Part shown: piece by piece, positions 40,431-64,000 of the stretch
Numbering within the stretch: the first letter of the stretch is position 1
Layout of the letters: the number at the start of each line of letters is the position of its first letter
Assembly (NCBI GenBank): GCA_963741305.1
Contig: CAVUHL010000003.1
Coordinates: 3,658,001-3,722,000, forward strand
Direction: 5' to 3'
Source of the DNA: DATMER01 sp963741305
Lineage (GTDB): Bacteria > Acidobacteriota > Thermoanaerobaculia > Multivoradales > UBA5704
DNA: 64,000 nucleotides
Notes under the pieces: model-generated
The model's database searches: none
The model's input: only the letters and a program-made list of their open reading frames with translations
What the model was told of the DNA's origin: nothing
Program-made: the position numbers and the translations under genes

Positions 40431-40987
40431 CCGGACATCTCCTTGCGCAGCCAGGCGCGTGCCCGTTGCCAGTCGCGTTCCACGGTGCGCAGCGATACGC
40501 CGAGCACGGCCGCCGTCTCCGCCTGGCTGAGCCCCGCGAAGAGGCGGCATTCGGCGACCCGGCAGAGACGCGGATCGATCGCGGCCAGGGCCTCGAAACC
40601 CCGCTCCAGATCGAGCAGGGTGGCCGCGGATGTCTCGCTCCCCGCGGCCGCGATCTCGTCCATCTCGATTTCGACACGCACCTGCTCCCGGCCGCGTTTT
40701 TGCGCCAGGGAGGAGCGGCAGGAGTCGACGAGGACTCGCCGCATGGCCCGGGCGGCGATGGCGAGGAAATGGTTGCGGTCCTGCCAGTCCGGAGCCTGCT
40801 CCCCGCGCATCCTCAGATACGTTTCGTGCAGGAGGACGGTAGGGCTGAGCGTAATCGGTGGGCTTCTGCGCATCCGGCCGTTCGCCAGCCGGCGCAGCTC
40901 CTGATAGAGCATGCCGACGAGCCGGTCGAACGCCGCGAGATCGCCTTCGCGGTGAGCCCGGAGAAGGAGTGTGACCTCTCCAATCAC
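40427..40987 (-). CDS. ECF-family RNA polymerase sigma factor
   Basis: 186 aa of the same ECF type as 26008-26571. Region 2 includes LSPTVLLHETYLRMRGEQAPDWQDRNHFLAIAARAMRRVLVDSCRSSLAQKRG. Region 4 includes LSQAETAAVLGVSLRTVERDWQRARAWLRKEM. It is translationally coupled to the downstream kinase through an ATGA overlap, so the pair is made in fixed ratio. There is no anti-sigma gene. Phosphorylation by the partner kinase is the likely mode of control, as proposed for related pairs. Confidence 0.92.
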   Translation of the reverse strand: MIGEVTLLLRAHREGDLAAFDRLVGMLYQELRRLANGRMRRSPPITLSPTVLLHETYLRMRGEQAPDWQDRNHFLAIAARAMRRVLVDSCRSSLAQKRGREQVRVEIEMDEIAAAGSETSAATLLDLERGFEALAAIDPRLCRVAECRLFAGLSQAETAAVLGVSLRTVERDWQRARAWLRKEMSG

Positions 40988-41030
40988 AGCCGCTCAGGCG
41001 CAGACCGGCCCAAGTTCGTTACACGTCTCT

Positions 41031-42518
41031 TCAGGGCGCGAACTCGATTTCTTGCCACATCGTGCCGCCGTTGACCTCGTCGCGCACGGTGAAGACCAGC
41101 CTCTGCGGGGCGTTGCGCAGGCGCAGAGTGGTCTGGAAGCGGGCCAGGCTGCCGGCCTCTGGGACCTTCTTGATCGACACGCGCAGCTTGGCCAGCGGGA
41201 TCTCGGTGCGCCCGCCCTGGTCGTCGAGGGCGGCCACGGCAAGCGGCGCCTCGGCGACGTAACCTCTCCCCGAGGGTGTCAGAGCCAGAGCCTCGACCGG
41301 GACGCCCAGGGTCACGGGCAGCTCGATCTCCCTGCGGCCTCGCGGCTTTGCTTCGCCGAGGAGGATCTTCAGCCTGCGGTCTTCCTGGTGGCCGCCGAAG
41401 AGCAGCACGCTCTCGGCCTTTCTCGCGTTTTCGGTCTTCTTCGAGAGATCGGGGAAGCTGGTCCGCGCCCGCACCGTCACGCCGGGCCGCTTCGATTCCA
41501 CCTTGATCGCGTGGCTGCGGTCGTTCGCCTGCCAGCTCGGCGTGAAACCGAGCCAGTAGTAGGAGCCCGAGTCCGTCACCACCTGGCGGAAGACGTCCTG
41601 CTTGAGCGAGTTGGCGACCCGGCCGCCGGTCTGCTTCGCCACCGTGTCGAGCATTTTGAGGTTCTCGGGCGTGGGGCTCGCCACGTCCACGGGATAGATC
41701 GTGTAGCCGAGCTGGTTGGCGGCGCTCACCACTGGACCGTAGAGGCTCGGCGCGACCCCGAGGGACCAGCCGCCGGAGAGGAGGAGCATCACCTTGCGCC
41801 CAGGAGGGACATCGAAGCCGCGCAGGGTGCCGGCCATGGCGAGCGCCGTCTTGCCGAGCAGCGTCCGCGCCTCGGGGCTGACCCGGCGGTCCAACCCCTC
41901 CTCCTTGAACATCGCCATCTCGGCTTTTTCAAACTCCGCCATTTCGGCGGCGTCAAAGGTTACTTCGATGTCCGCCGCCAAGCTGCGGTGCTGGGCCAGG
42001 GCCTTGTTCCCGTGCGCCTCCCGCTGCCGTGCCTGGCGCAGGACCTGGGCGAGGCCGGACTTGTCGGAGGTCCAGGGGCTCAACACCTCGATCTTGGAGC
42101 CGTTGAACGCGAGCACGGCCATCTGGTCCTGGGGCCCCATCAGACTGAGGTCGGCCTCCAGCTTCTCCAGCACCACGTTGCGCCGCTCGGCGACGGAGAA
42201 CGACTCGTCGACGAGGACAAGGTAGCTGCGGGGCACGGCTTCGGCCGGGGCCACTGGGGCCAGTGGGGCATTCGGTGCGGCGGCAGACGGAGCAGCCGTG
42301 CCTTCAGCGACTTCGGTGAAGAACTCGACGGGCACTTCCTTGCCATCGACCAGGATGCGGAAGTCGGCGGCGGTGAGGCCGCGCACGAGCTCGCCCTCGG
42401 AGGTGGCGACCACTTCCACGTTGACCACGCGGACGTCGATGGTCTCCCCGATGATCGGGATCTCGGGCGGGGCCGTTTGGACCGCCAACGCAAGCGCTAG
42501 TGCCATCACCATCGTCAT
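41031..42518 (-). CDS. VWFA-related exported protein, acidobacterial type
   Basis: 495 aa with an N-terminal export signal (MTMVMALALALAVQ). A short beta domain (VRVVNVEVVATSEGELVRGLTAADFRILVDGK) has the GLTxxDFxxxxDG pattern that marks the VWFA-related proteins abundant in Acidobacteriota. The von Willebrand A-like domain follows (YLVLVDESFSVAERRN, standing for DxSxS; MAVLAFNG; VMLLLSGGWS). A C-terminal beta domain ends in VNGGTMWQEIEF. GGAGGAGG precedes the start. It is expected in the periplasm or at the surface, in adhesion or complex assembly. It is downstream of the NRPS-PKS genes in the same direction, separated by 52 bp, so co-transcription is possible. Confidence 0.88.
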   Translation of the reverse strand: MTMVMALALALAVQTAPPEIPIIGETIDVRVVNVEVVATSEGELVRGLTAADFRILVDGKEVPVEFFTEVAEGTAAPSAAAPNAPLAPVAPAEAVPRSYLVLVDESFSVAERRNVVLEKLEADLSLMGPQDQMAVLAFNGSKIEVLSPWTSDKSGLAQVLRQARQREAHGNKALAQHRSLAADIEVTFDAAEMAEFEKAEMAMFKEEGLDRRVSPEARTLLGKTALAMAGTLRGFDVPPGRKVMLLLSGGWSLGVAPSLYGPVVSAANQLGYTIYPVDVASPTPENLKMLDTVAKQTGGRVANSLKQDVFRQVVTDSGSYYWLGFTPSWQANDRSHAIKVESKRPGVTVRARTSFPDLSKKTENARKAESVLLFGGHQEDRRLKILLGEAKPRGRREIELPVTLGVPVEALALTPSGRGYVAEAPLAVAALDDQGGRTEIPLAKLRVSIKKVPEAGSLARFQTTLRLRNAPQRLVFTVRDEVNGGTMWQEIEFAP

Positions 42519-42570
42519 CGAAGCACCTCCTCCCAGGCTTAGACCGGCACAGGGGTGAAAAAGTTTCAGG

Positions 42571-56006
<13,436 letters not shown>

Positions 56007-56007
<1 letters not shown>

Positions 56008-59000
56008 CAGGCCCCCTCCGCCTCGGCGAGAAGGAGATCCTCCACGGCCGCGGCCAGCCCCTCGATGGTCGGCCGGTCGAACATCGTGCTCAAGGGGAGG
56101 TCGACGTCGAGCTCGTCCCGCACGCGCGCCACGATGCGGGCTCCCAAGAGAGAATGGCCGCCCAGCTTGAAGAAGTCATCCCGGATCCCGACCCGCTCGA
56201 TGCCGATCATCGCCGACCAGATTTCCTGGATCACCTGCTCGATCGGAGTCCGCGGCTCAGCCCGCTCTTCACCGCCTTCGGCCGGGCCGGGATCCGGGAG
56301 AGCGGACAGATCGACCTTGCCGTTCGGGGTCAGCGGCAGGCTCTCGATCAGGACGACGGCGGACGGCACCATGGCCGCGGGCAGCCGCTCCGCGAGGAAG
56401 GAGCGCAGCTCGTCCGGCGAGACCGCCTCCGAAGGCACCGCATAACCGACGAGGCGCGGCCCCTCCTGGACGACCACGACCGCAGCCCGGACCGCCGGAT
56501 GACGGCCGAGGACCGCCTCGACCTCCCCCAGCTCGATCCGGATGCCACGGATCTTGACTTGATGGTCGGCGCGCCCCAGGAACTCGATCCGCCCGTCCGG
56601 GCGCCAGCGGACCACGTCGCCGGTGCGGTAGATCCGGGAACCGGGCTCTCCGAACGGGTTCGGCACGAACTTCTCCGCTGTCAGGTCGGGCCGCCGGAGA
56701 TAGCCGCGGGCCAGGCCCACCCCACCCACGTGAAGCTCCCCCGGCACGCCGGCGGGCACCCTCTGCAGCTTGCCGTCGAGCACGCAGGCCATGAGGTTGT
56801 CGATCGGCCGGCCGATGGACGGCGCCTCTTCTCCGGCCTCCACCTCGGCCGCGGTCGAGACCACGGTGCTCTCCGTCGGGCCGTAATGGTTGACCAGCCG
56901 GAATGGAAGCTCGCGTCCGACCGGGTGGAGCCGGTCGCCGCCAGTGAGCAGGGCCCGCAGCGCGAGCCCCGGCGGGAGGTCCTGCTCCAGGCAGGCCTCG
57001 GCGAGGGGCGTGGGCAGGAAGCAGACCGTGACCCCCTCGGCCGCCAGCCAGGAGAGCAGGTCCGGCGGCGAGGCGCGGATCTCCTCCGGAGGGATGCGCA
57101 GGCTGGCCCCGGAGGCGAGCGGCGGCCAGATCTCCCAGACCGAGGCGTCGAAAGCCGGGCTGGCCACCAGCGTGCTCCGGTCGGACGGCCCGAGCCCGTA
57201 CTCCCGCTGGTGCCAGCCGACCAGGTTGAGCAGCCCGGCATGCGTCAGCTCGGTCCCCTTGGGCCGGCCGGTCGAGCCCGAGGTGTAGATGACGTAGGCG
57301 AGGCTCTCTGGCAGAAGGGTGATGCTAGGCCTTTCGGCCCGCTCGGGGAGGTCCCCGTCGATCGCCAGGACCCGCGCCGGGCCCGCGAGGTGGGAGCGCT
57401 CCCGGGTGGTGACCAGCACCGGGACGGCCGCATCCTCCAGGATGTAGGCGAGCCGCTCCGCCGGATGCCCCGGATCGAGCGGCAGGTAGGCGCCGCCGGC
57501 CTTGAGCACGCCGAGCACGGCGGCGACGAGCTCGGCCGAGCGCTCCAGGCAGACGCCGACCCGCACCTCGAGGCCCACGCCGAGCTCGCGCAGGCGCCAA
57601 GCCAGCCGGTTGGAGAGCGCCTCCAGCTCGCCATAGGTCAGGCCGGCCATGGCGGGCGCCTCCGGAGCACGGTCAGCCCAGCCCTCGAACAGCTCGTGGA
57701 CGAAGGCGCCCTGATGGTCCACCGGCTCCGTCCCGCTCCACCGCACGAGCTGGCTCTCCTCCTCCGGAGTCAGCAGCGGAAGCTCCGAGACGCGGCTCGC
57801 GGGGCTGGCGGCGAAGCCGGCGAGCAGCGTCTGGAAGCACCCGATCGTGCGTTGGATTGTGGAGCGGTCGAAGAGCGCAGACACGTACTCCCAGACCAGC
57901 GTGATCCCGGCCCCGGCCGTGCCCGCGCGTCCGACGCGCTGCTCGCTCCTCGGGATGCAGATGACGTTCATGTCGAACTTGGCCGAGCCGTTGGACAGCG
58001 CCTCGGTCAGCTCGGTCGCGAGGCCGGGGAAGACGAGCTCGGAAAGCGGCGAGTCGTGGAAGCTGAAGCTCACCTGGAATAGCGGATTGTAGGCGGGGTC
58101 GCGCTCCGGCTGCACGGCCTCGACGACCAAGTCGAAGGGGATGTCCTGGTTGGCCGCGGCCTCGAGGGTAAGCCGGCGGGTCCGCTGCAGGAGCTGGCGC
58201 ACTATCGGGTCGCCGGACAGGTCGTTGGCCAGCACGACGTTGTCGACGATCATGCCGAGGATGGACTCGGTCTCGCGCCAGCGCCGGTTGGCCACGGCAG
58301 AGCCGACGTTGACCTGCTCCTGTCCGCAGCAGCGGGAGAGCAGGGCAGCGAAGGCCGCCTCCATGAGCATGTAGAGGCTGACCCCTTCGCGGCGGCTCGC
58401 CGCGCGGAGGGCCTCGCACAGCGCCACGGGCATCTCCACCCGCTCCACGCGGCCGGCGAAGCTTTGCCGTCTGGGGCGGGGCCGGTCCGTGGGAAGCAGC
58501 AGCACCGCCGGCCGGTCGGACAGCGTCCGTTTCCAGGCCTCGATCTGGGCGGCCGCCTGCGGTCCGCGCATCCACTCGCGCTGCCAGACCGCCCAGTCGG
58601 CGAACTGGAGCGGCAACTCGGGCAGCGGCGAGGGCCTGCCCCGGGAAAAAACCGCATAGAGCGCTGCCAGTTCCTCGAGGATGCGGTTGAACGACCAGCC
58701 GTCGTGCGCCAGATGGTGCTCGACGTGCAGCAGGACGTGCTCCCCGGGGCCGAGCCGCAGGAGAGTCCAGCGGATCAGTGGCAGGCGGACCACGTCGAAC
58801 GGCCGCCAGCATTCGGCGCGGATGGCCCGTTCGGTCTCCTCCTCTCGAGCGCCGCCAGCCAGGCCGGAGAGGTCGATGACCGGCAGCGGCAGCTCGCAGG
58901 CGGGATGGCAGTCCGGATGAAAACGTTGGACCGGCCGACCCTCGACCGTCGGGAACGTGGTACGGAGGATCTCGTGCCGGCGCACGATCTCGGCCAGGCT

Positions 59001-60929
59001 GCGCCGCAGCGCCTCGACGTGCAGCCCCCCCACAAAGCGGAGCTTGGCCTGGAACTGATAGGACCGGATCGTCGGGTCGAGCTGCTGGAGGAACCAGACC
59101 CGCTCCTGCGAGAACGAGAGCGGCAGGTCTCCGGTCCGGGGGACCGGCACGATCGGGCTGCCCGGCAGCACGCCACTCCCCTGCTCGATCCGGGCCGCGA
59201 GCGCACCCAGGACCGGGTTCTCGAAGACATCGCGGAGCGACATCTCGACCCCCAGCCGGTCTCGCACCCGCGCGATCACCTGCACGGCGAGCAGCGAGTG
59301 CCCGCCCAGCTCGATGAAGCTGTCGGCGGCTCCGATCCGCCCGGCGGCGAAGACCTCGCTCCAGATCCCGGCCAGAGCCTCCTCGGTTGCCGTGCGCGGA
59401 GCCACGTGCTCGCGCTCCGCCTCGTGGGACTCAGGCGCGGGAAGCGCCTTGCGGTCTACCTTGCCGTTCGGACTGAGCGGGAATTCTTCGAGCACCACGA
59501 AAACAGCGGGCACCATGTACTCGGGGAGACGGGCACGCAACCCGGCCTTGACGTCCCGGACGAGCTCTGTCCCAGTCCCTCCGCGGGAACGCAGGTAGGC
59601 CACCAGGCGCCGGTCTCCTCCGGGGCCGTCCGAGGCCACGACGACCGCCCCCTCGACGCCCGGGTGCTCGCCGAGCGCCGCCTCGATCTCCCCAAGCTCG
59701 ATGCGGAAACCGCGGATCTTGACTTGGTGATCGATCCGGCCCAGGAACTCGACGGCGGCGTCCGGGAGGTGGCGCGCCAGGTCGCCGGTCCTGTAGAGCC
59801 GCGCCCCCGCTTCGCCAAACGGATCGGGGATGAACCTCTCGGCGGTCAGGTCCGGCCGTCCGAGATAGCCCCGCCCCACCTGCACCCCGCCGATACACAA
59901 CTCGCCTGTCGCCGCCGGCTGCAGATCCGGATCGAGCAGATGGATGGAGACGTTGGCGACGGGGTGGCCGATCGGCACCGTCGCATGAGGGCTCGCCGGA
60001 TCGCAGCGCCAGAACGTGACGTCGACAGCCGCCTCCGTGGGGCCGTAGAGGTTGTGCAGCTCGACTCCCGGCAGGCGGGCGAAGAACCGCTGTTGGAGGT
60101 CGAGCGGCAGCGCCTCTCCGCTGCAGATCACCCTGCGCAGCACAGCGGCGCAGGCCTCCACCCCGGGTTGCTCCAGGAACACGCGCAGCATGGGAGGGAC
60201 GAAGTGCAGGGTCGTGATCCCCTCGCGGAGGATCGTCTCCACGAGATAAGCGGGGTCCTGGTGGCCGCCGGGCCTTGCCATGACCAGGCGCGCGCCGGTG
60301 ATGAGCGGCCAGAAGAGCTCCCAGACCGAGACGTCGAAGCTGAACGGGGTTTTCTGCAGGACGCGGTCGTCCGCCGTGAGGCCGTAGGCATCCTGCATCC
60401 AGAGCAGGCGGTTGACGATGCCGCGATGGGTGTTGACAGCTCCCTTCGGCCGGCCGGTCGAGCCCGAGGTGTAGATGATGTACGCCGCATGATCCGCCTC
60501 CCGTGGCGAGAGGGCGCGGTCGCCATGGGGCAGCTCTTCGTCCAGCCGCACTACGCGGGTGCCGGACGGCAGCGGCAGGTCCGCAGCCGCACCACCCGCC
60601 GTGAGCAGCACCGGGACCCGGGAGTCCTCCAGCATGAAGGTCAAGCGCTGGCGCGGATAGGCCGGATCGAGTGGCACGTACGCTCCGCCCGCCTCAAGGA
60701 CGCCGGCGAGCCCCACCACCATCTCGAGCGAACGCTCGAGACAGAGACCGACGGGGACCTCGGGCCCGACTCCCAGGCTGCGGAGGTGCCGCGCCAGCCA
60801 CTCGGCGCGCCGGGCGAGCTCGCAATAGGTGAGCCGGCCGGTTTCGGAGACGACGGCGAGGGCTTCAGGGGTGAGCACTGCCTGCGCGGCGAGCAGGTCT
60901 GAGAGACAGAGATGGCGGGAGTCCTTCAT
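56007..60929 (-). CDS. NRPS, A-T-C-A-T, starter part of the assembly line
   Basis: 1640 aa. It begins directly with an adenylation domain (YTSGSTGRPKG near 156) and has no condensation domain before it, so it should load the first residue. The carrier LGGHSL (543), a condensation domain with HHLAHDGWS (741), a second adenylation domain (1218) and the carrier LGGHSL (1593) follow. Codes read by alignment to PheA are DVWHISLVD, close to the EntF serine code, and DAWFLGHVV, close to leucine. Its TGA overlaps the ATG of the downstream megasynthase (TGATG), so product order should be Ser-Leu and then the five steps of the next protein. No MbtH-like, phosphopantetheinyl transferase or transporter gene is beside it. 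Confidence 0.95.
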
Positions 60930-61106
60930 GAGTTTCAGAGCTCCCTTGGCATTGGAAGGTTGCCTCGACGTGGGAAAGCAGGGCGTTCAACAGCTCGAAA
61001 AGCCGGGCGCCGTTGAGCACTACCCTACTCCGATGCCTCGTTTGTCATCATGTCGGTCCTGCGGCCCAGCTCGATCGAGCCGGGACCGGTCCCGCTGTGA
61101 ACACGC

Positions 61107-62066
61107 TCATGGCTTGCCGGTCTCGAGCCGCCCGCGCACCTCCTGCGCCAGTATCTCAGCGTTCAACCGCCGCTCCGGCGAGAGCGGCTTGTCGACGTGC
61201 ATGACCGACGCGGGCGTCGGGAACGCCTCGTCCCAGCGGGCCTCCGGGCCGAACAGCAGGAAGGTGTCCCACGCGCGGCTCCCCTCGATGCCCAAGGGGC
61301 CGTCGATCGCCTCCGCCAGTTGGTGGCTCGCTGTCCAAAAGTGGATCACCCGCGGATCGGTGATGTGGATGGTCGCGTTGCGGGCGTCCTCCTCCTTCTC
61401 CTCACCGAGCATGGGACCCCATACTACGTAGACCCGCAGCCGTTCGTCTGGGATCTCGTTCATTACGTACTTTTGCACCACACGGGCGCTGATGGTGCAG
61501 ACCCCTCACGTCGGCGACAGCAGCATCACCAGCCGGGTCTTGCCGGCGTCGCGGTTGAACGTCTCCCGCAGTTCCGCGCCGCTGTCGGCCAGGGAGCGCA
61601 GCTCCGGTTTGCGCGGCTCCGGCCTGTCGTCGCCGGCGTGCCCGATGCGCTTCAGGGTGAGAGGGATGTGGTTCTTCTTGCCTTCGTAGAAGTCGCCGGT
61701 GATCGTGGCGCCATCGGCCGAGACCATGCCGGTGAACGGAGTGCCGACCGTGATGCCCGGCTTCTTCGAGAAGCGGTTGAAGTCGAAGTAGACCTCGGAG
61801 CCGTTTACCCGTACGTTCTCCAGGAGATGGAACTGTATGGCCTGGTTCGGAACGTCCATGGTGCCCATCCACCTGCCCTGCGCGTCCCTGGCGAGCTCGA
61901 CGAAAACGTCGACCTCGAGCTCGGCCCGCTTGTACATCAGCGTACCCTGCCAGAGTCCCTCGACGTCCGCGGCAATCCTCCGTTCCTCGGCCCCGGCCGG
62001 GAGCCCTTGCAGGCTCTGACACAGCGCCAGGAAGGCAATCGCCAGCCTTGCAGCTTTCGATGTCAT
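61107..62066 (-). CDS. Exported thioredoxin-fold selenoprotein (in-frame UGA read as Sec)
   Basis: 319 residues if the UGA at 61508-61506 is decoded as selenocysteine. A signal peptide (ARLAIAFLALCQSLQGLPAGA) and a beta-rich domain (LWQGTLMYKRAELEVDVFVELARD) come first. Then LVMLLSPT, the UGA, GVC and TISARVVQKYVMNE: the UGA stands exactly where thioredoxin-like proteins of this type have the first Cys of CxxC, giving UxxC. The frame then continues without a break to 61107 with normal family sequence (RLRVYVVWGPMLGEE; DPRVIHFWTASHQLAEAI). The alternative is two separate genes, but the second would lack a ribosome-binding site and begin in mid-domain. A hairpin follows the UGA. It is probably a periplasmic redox enzyme. 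Confidence 0.78.
61474..61508 (-). promoter_or_regulatory. Candidate bacterial SECIS element
   Basis: On the minus strand, UGA is followed by six bases, then UGCACCAU (61499-61492), a 10-nt loop CAGCGCCCGU and GUGGUGCA (61481-61474), forming an 8-bp stem with one G-U pair. Its position just after the UGA matches bacterial SECIS hairpins. The loop contains GU, but not clearly in the canonical apical position. Confidence 0.55.
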
Positions 62067-62197
62067 AGAGGCTCCTCTCTTTTCATCGAACAGGGCTAAG
62101 AGGGCAGTGATAATAGCACTACTCCCCCCGGCTCTGGTGAACGGCTGGACGAAACTGAGAAATCAGGGGACACTCTTCTTCTCCAGAAGGAGAAGCT

Positions 62198-64000
62198 ATG
62201 AGAGACCTCTCGCGCTGGCTCACCGCGTTCGCGTTGCCCGTCCTGCTCTCGGCCGGAATCTCGGCTCAGGAGACGGAGGGGACGAGCGGCGCCAGGAACG
62301 GCTTCGCGGTGACGCCCGCCACCTCGGAGATCCGCGTGGACGGCGTTCTGGACGAGCAGGGCTGGGTAGACGCCACGGTGGTGCCGCTCACCCACGAGTG
62401 GTTCCCGGCCGACAACACCGAGCCTCCGGTGCGGACCGACTGCCTGGTCACCTTCGACAGCGAGAACCTGTACATCGCCTTCCGCGCCTACGATCCCGAC
62501 CCGTCGCAGATCCGCGCCCACCTGGCCGACCGCGACACCCCGTTCCTCGACGACACGGTGGGATTCCACGTCGACACCTTCAACGACCGCCGCCGGGCCT
62601 TCGAGTTCCGGGTCAACCCGCTGGGCGTGCAGATGGAGGCCGCGGTCTCCGATGTGGACGGCTCCGAGGACTGGTCGTGGGACGCCATCTGGGACTCGGC
62701 CGGGCGGATCGGCGAGGACGGCTACGTGGTCGAGATCCTCCTTCCGTTCCGCCAGCTCCGCTTTCCCCGGACCGCGGAGGTGCAGACCTGGGGGTTCCTC
62801 GCCACCCGCGACTACCCCCGATCCCTCCTCCACCAGTTGCGCTCGACCCGCAACGACCGCAGCCAGGACTGCGTGGTCTGCCAGTTCGACACCTTGACGG
62901 GGTTCGAGCAGATCGACACCGGGCACAACCTGGAGGTCGTCCCCACGATCACGGCGGGCCGCACCGACGAGCGGCCGGCGCTCACCTCCGCCTTGGAAGA
63001 GGGGGACGCCGACGTCGAGGCGGGCGTGACGACCCGCTGGGGGATCACTCCCAGCGTGACGCTGAACGCCACCTTGAACCCCGACTTTTCCCAGGTCGAG
63101 GCCGACGCCGCGCAGCTCAACGTCAACGAGCGGTTCGCCCTTTTCTTCCCGGAGAAGCGCCCCTTCTTCCTCGAGGGCGCCGACTACTTCGCGACCCCGC
63201 TCAGGGCGGTCTTCACCCGCACCGTCGCCGACCCCTCGGGCGGCGTCAAGCTGACCGGCAAGGAGGGCGGCAACGCCTTCGGCGTGTTCCTGGCCGAAGA
63301 CCGCTTCAACAACCTGATCTTCCCCGGCGCGGAGCAGTCCGGCTTCGCCTCGCTGGACCAGGACGTGACCAGCGGAGTGGTGCGCTACCGGCGCGACGTG
63401 GGCAGGACCTCCACCCTGGGCGTCCTCTATGCCGGCCGCCAGGGGGATGGCTATTCCAACCAGGTCTACGGCCTGGACGGCACCCTGCGCGTGACCGACT
63501 CGGACACCATCCGTTTCCAGGGGCTCGACTCCCGGACCGAATACCCGGCGGCCGTGGCCGTGGACAATGGGCAGCCGCTCGATCCGTTCGGCGGCGCGGC
63601 GTGGAGCCTCAGCTACAACCACGCCACCCGGGACTGGGCCTGGCTCGCGGGCCACACCTCTTTCGCCCGCGACTTCCGGGCGGACAGCGGCTTCATCCCC
63701 CAGGTCGATCTCCGGCAGTCGTATGCCGAGGTGGCGAGGACGTTCTGGGGACGGCCGGGAGGATGGTTCAGCCGCTTCCAGGTGCTCGGCAACTTCGCCT
63801 CGACGAAGACCCAGGACGGCGATCTCATCGAAGACAGCGGCAACGTCTACATCACCTACGACGGGCCGCTCCAGAGCCAGGTGAAGCTCGGGCTCCATCC
63901 CAACGAGGAGGCGTTCCGCGGCGTCACCTTCAACGATTTCCGGACCGACCTGCTGGTGACCCTGCGCCCGACAGGCGACCTGGCCTTCCAGCTCTTCCTC
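62198..64000 (+). CDS. DUF5916-like outer-membrane protein (3' part beyond window)
   Basis: At least 601 codons; it runs off the right edge. GAAGGAGAAG precedes the ATG at 62198. A signal peptide (WLTAFALPVLLSAGISAQ) leads into a CBM9-like N-terminal domain (IRVDGVLDEQGWVDATVVPLTHEW; YIAFRAYDPDP; DTVGFHVDTFNDRR). The DUF5916-type region follows (TLNATLNPDFSQVEADAAQLNVNERF and LFFPEKRPFFLEGADYF), which predicts a long C-terminal beta-barrel. Such proteins occur in Bacteroidota and Acidobacteriota and are thought to act at the outer membrane; the ligand is not known. It is divergent from the selenoprotein gene. Confidence 0.88.
   Translation, partial: MRDLSRWLTAFALPVLLSAGISAQETEGTSGARNGFAVTPATSEIRVDGVLDEQGWVDATVVPLTHEWFPADNTEPPVRTDCLVTFDSENLYIAFRAYDPDPSQIRAHLADRDTPFLDDTVGFHVDTFNDRRRAFEFRVNPLGVQMEAAVSDVDGSEDWSWDAIWDSAGRIGEDGYVVEILLPFRQLRFPRTAEVQTWGFLATRDYPRSLLHQLRSTRNDRSQDCVVCQFDTLTGFEQIDTGHNLEVVPTITAGRTDERPALTSALEEGDADVEAGVTTRWGITPSVTLNATLNPDFSQVEADAAQLNVNERFALFFPEKRPFFLEGADYFATPLRAVFTRTVADPSGGVKLTGKEGGNAFGVFLAEDRFNNLIFPGAEQSGFASLDQDVTSGVVRYRRDVGRTSTLGVLYAGRQGDGYSNQVYGLDGTLRVTDSDTIRFQGLDSRTEYPAAVAVDNGQPLDPFGGAAWSLSYNHATRDWAWLAGHTSFARDFRADSGFIPQVDLRQSYAEVARTFWGRPGGWFSRFQVLGNFASTKTQDGDLIEDSGNVYITYDGPLQSQVKLGLHPNEEAFRGVTFNDFRTDLLVTLRPTGDLAFQLFL

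Noticed and set aside
61107..61481. Independent 124-aa gene starting with GTG at 61481
   Set aside because: No ribosome-binding site, starts in the middle of a thioredoxin-like domain and is in frame with the preceding gene across one UGA.
62096..63898. 600-codon minus-strand frame opposite the outer-membrane protein
   Set aside because: The plus strand has signal peptide, RBS and family motifs throughout; the minus frame is only its complement.

Overview
The window is high-GC bacterial chromosome, most probably Acidobacteriota and perhaps a Thermoanaerobaculia-like lineage. That placement rests on gene families rather than on rRNA, which is absent: a VWFA-related protein of the acidobacterial type (41031-42518), two ECF-sigma plus Ser/Thr-kinase-TPR pairs, long TPR regulators, a REP-type transposase and a DUF5916-like outer-membrane protein. 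No tRNA, rRNA or CRISPR array was seen.

Left flank (1-4253): a MacA/MacB-like efflux operon on the minus strand, an unrecognised 177-aa protein, and the first 78 codons of a REP-associated (Y1/HUH) transposase. The remaining 228 codons of that transposase lie at 34721-35407. Everything between is an integrated element of about 30.5 kb. Both junctions share CATGG, and joining the flanks restores an intact 306-codon transposase.

Element (4249-34720): a large serine recombinase abuts the right end and a double XRE-type HTH fragment abuts the left end. Joining the element's own ends in silico makes one in-frame gene, a recombinase with two HTH domains at its C terminus, with the attachment site inside it. 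Integration therefore cuts the HTH part off the integrase. Inside lie XRE and TPR regulators beside a small exported protein, a STAND NTPase that looks like a defence gene, a second serine recombinase with duplicated ends, a primase-like/helicase pair, an origin-like intergenic region, a RuvC-like nuclease, two VirD4/HerA-like DNA-transfer ATPases (one fused to a nuclease-like domain), an ECF sigma and kinase pair, secreted cargo proteins and another nuclease-like protein. No relaxase or mating-pore genes were recognised, so it is better described as an integrative, possibly mobilizable element than as a full ICE.

Right flank (34721-64000): the transposase remainder, a truncated integron-type integrase, a 21-bp/84-bp tandem repeat array, a secreted protein, a second sigma/kinase-TPR pair and a VWFA protein. 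Then come two translationally coupled megasynthase genes of 18.4 kb in total: A-T-C-A-T followed by three C-A-T modules, KS-AT-carrier and a thioesterase. Adenylation codes suggest Ser, Leu, Ser, Ala and a Cys-like residue, followed by one malonate extension without ketoreduction. Upstream of them lies a thioredoxin-fold protein interrupted by an in-frame UGA exactly at the first position of its CxxC-type motif, followed by a hairpin; it is read here as a selenoprotein. The window ends inside a DUF5916-like outer-membrane protein.
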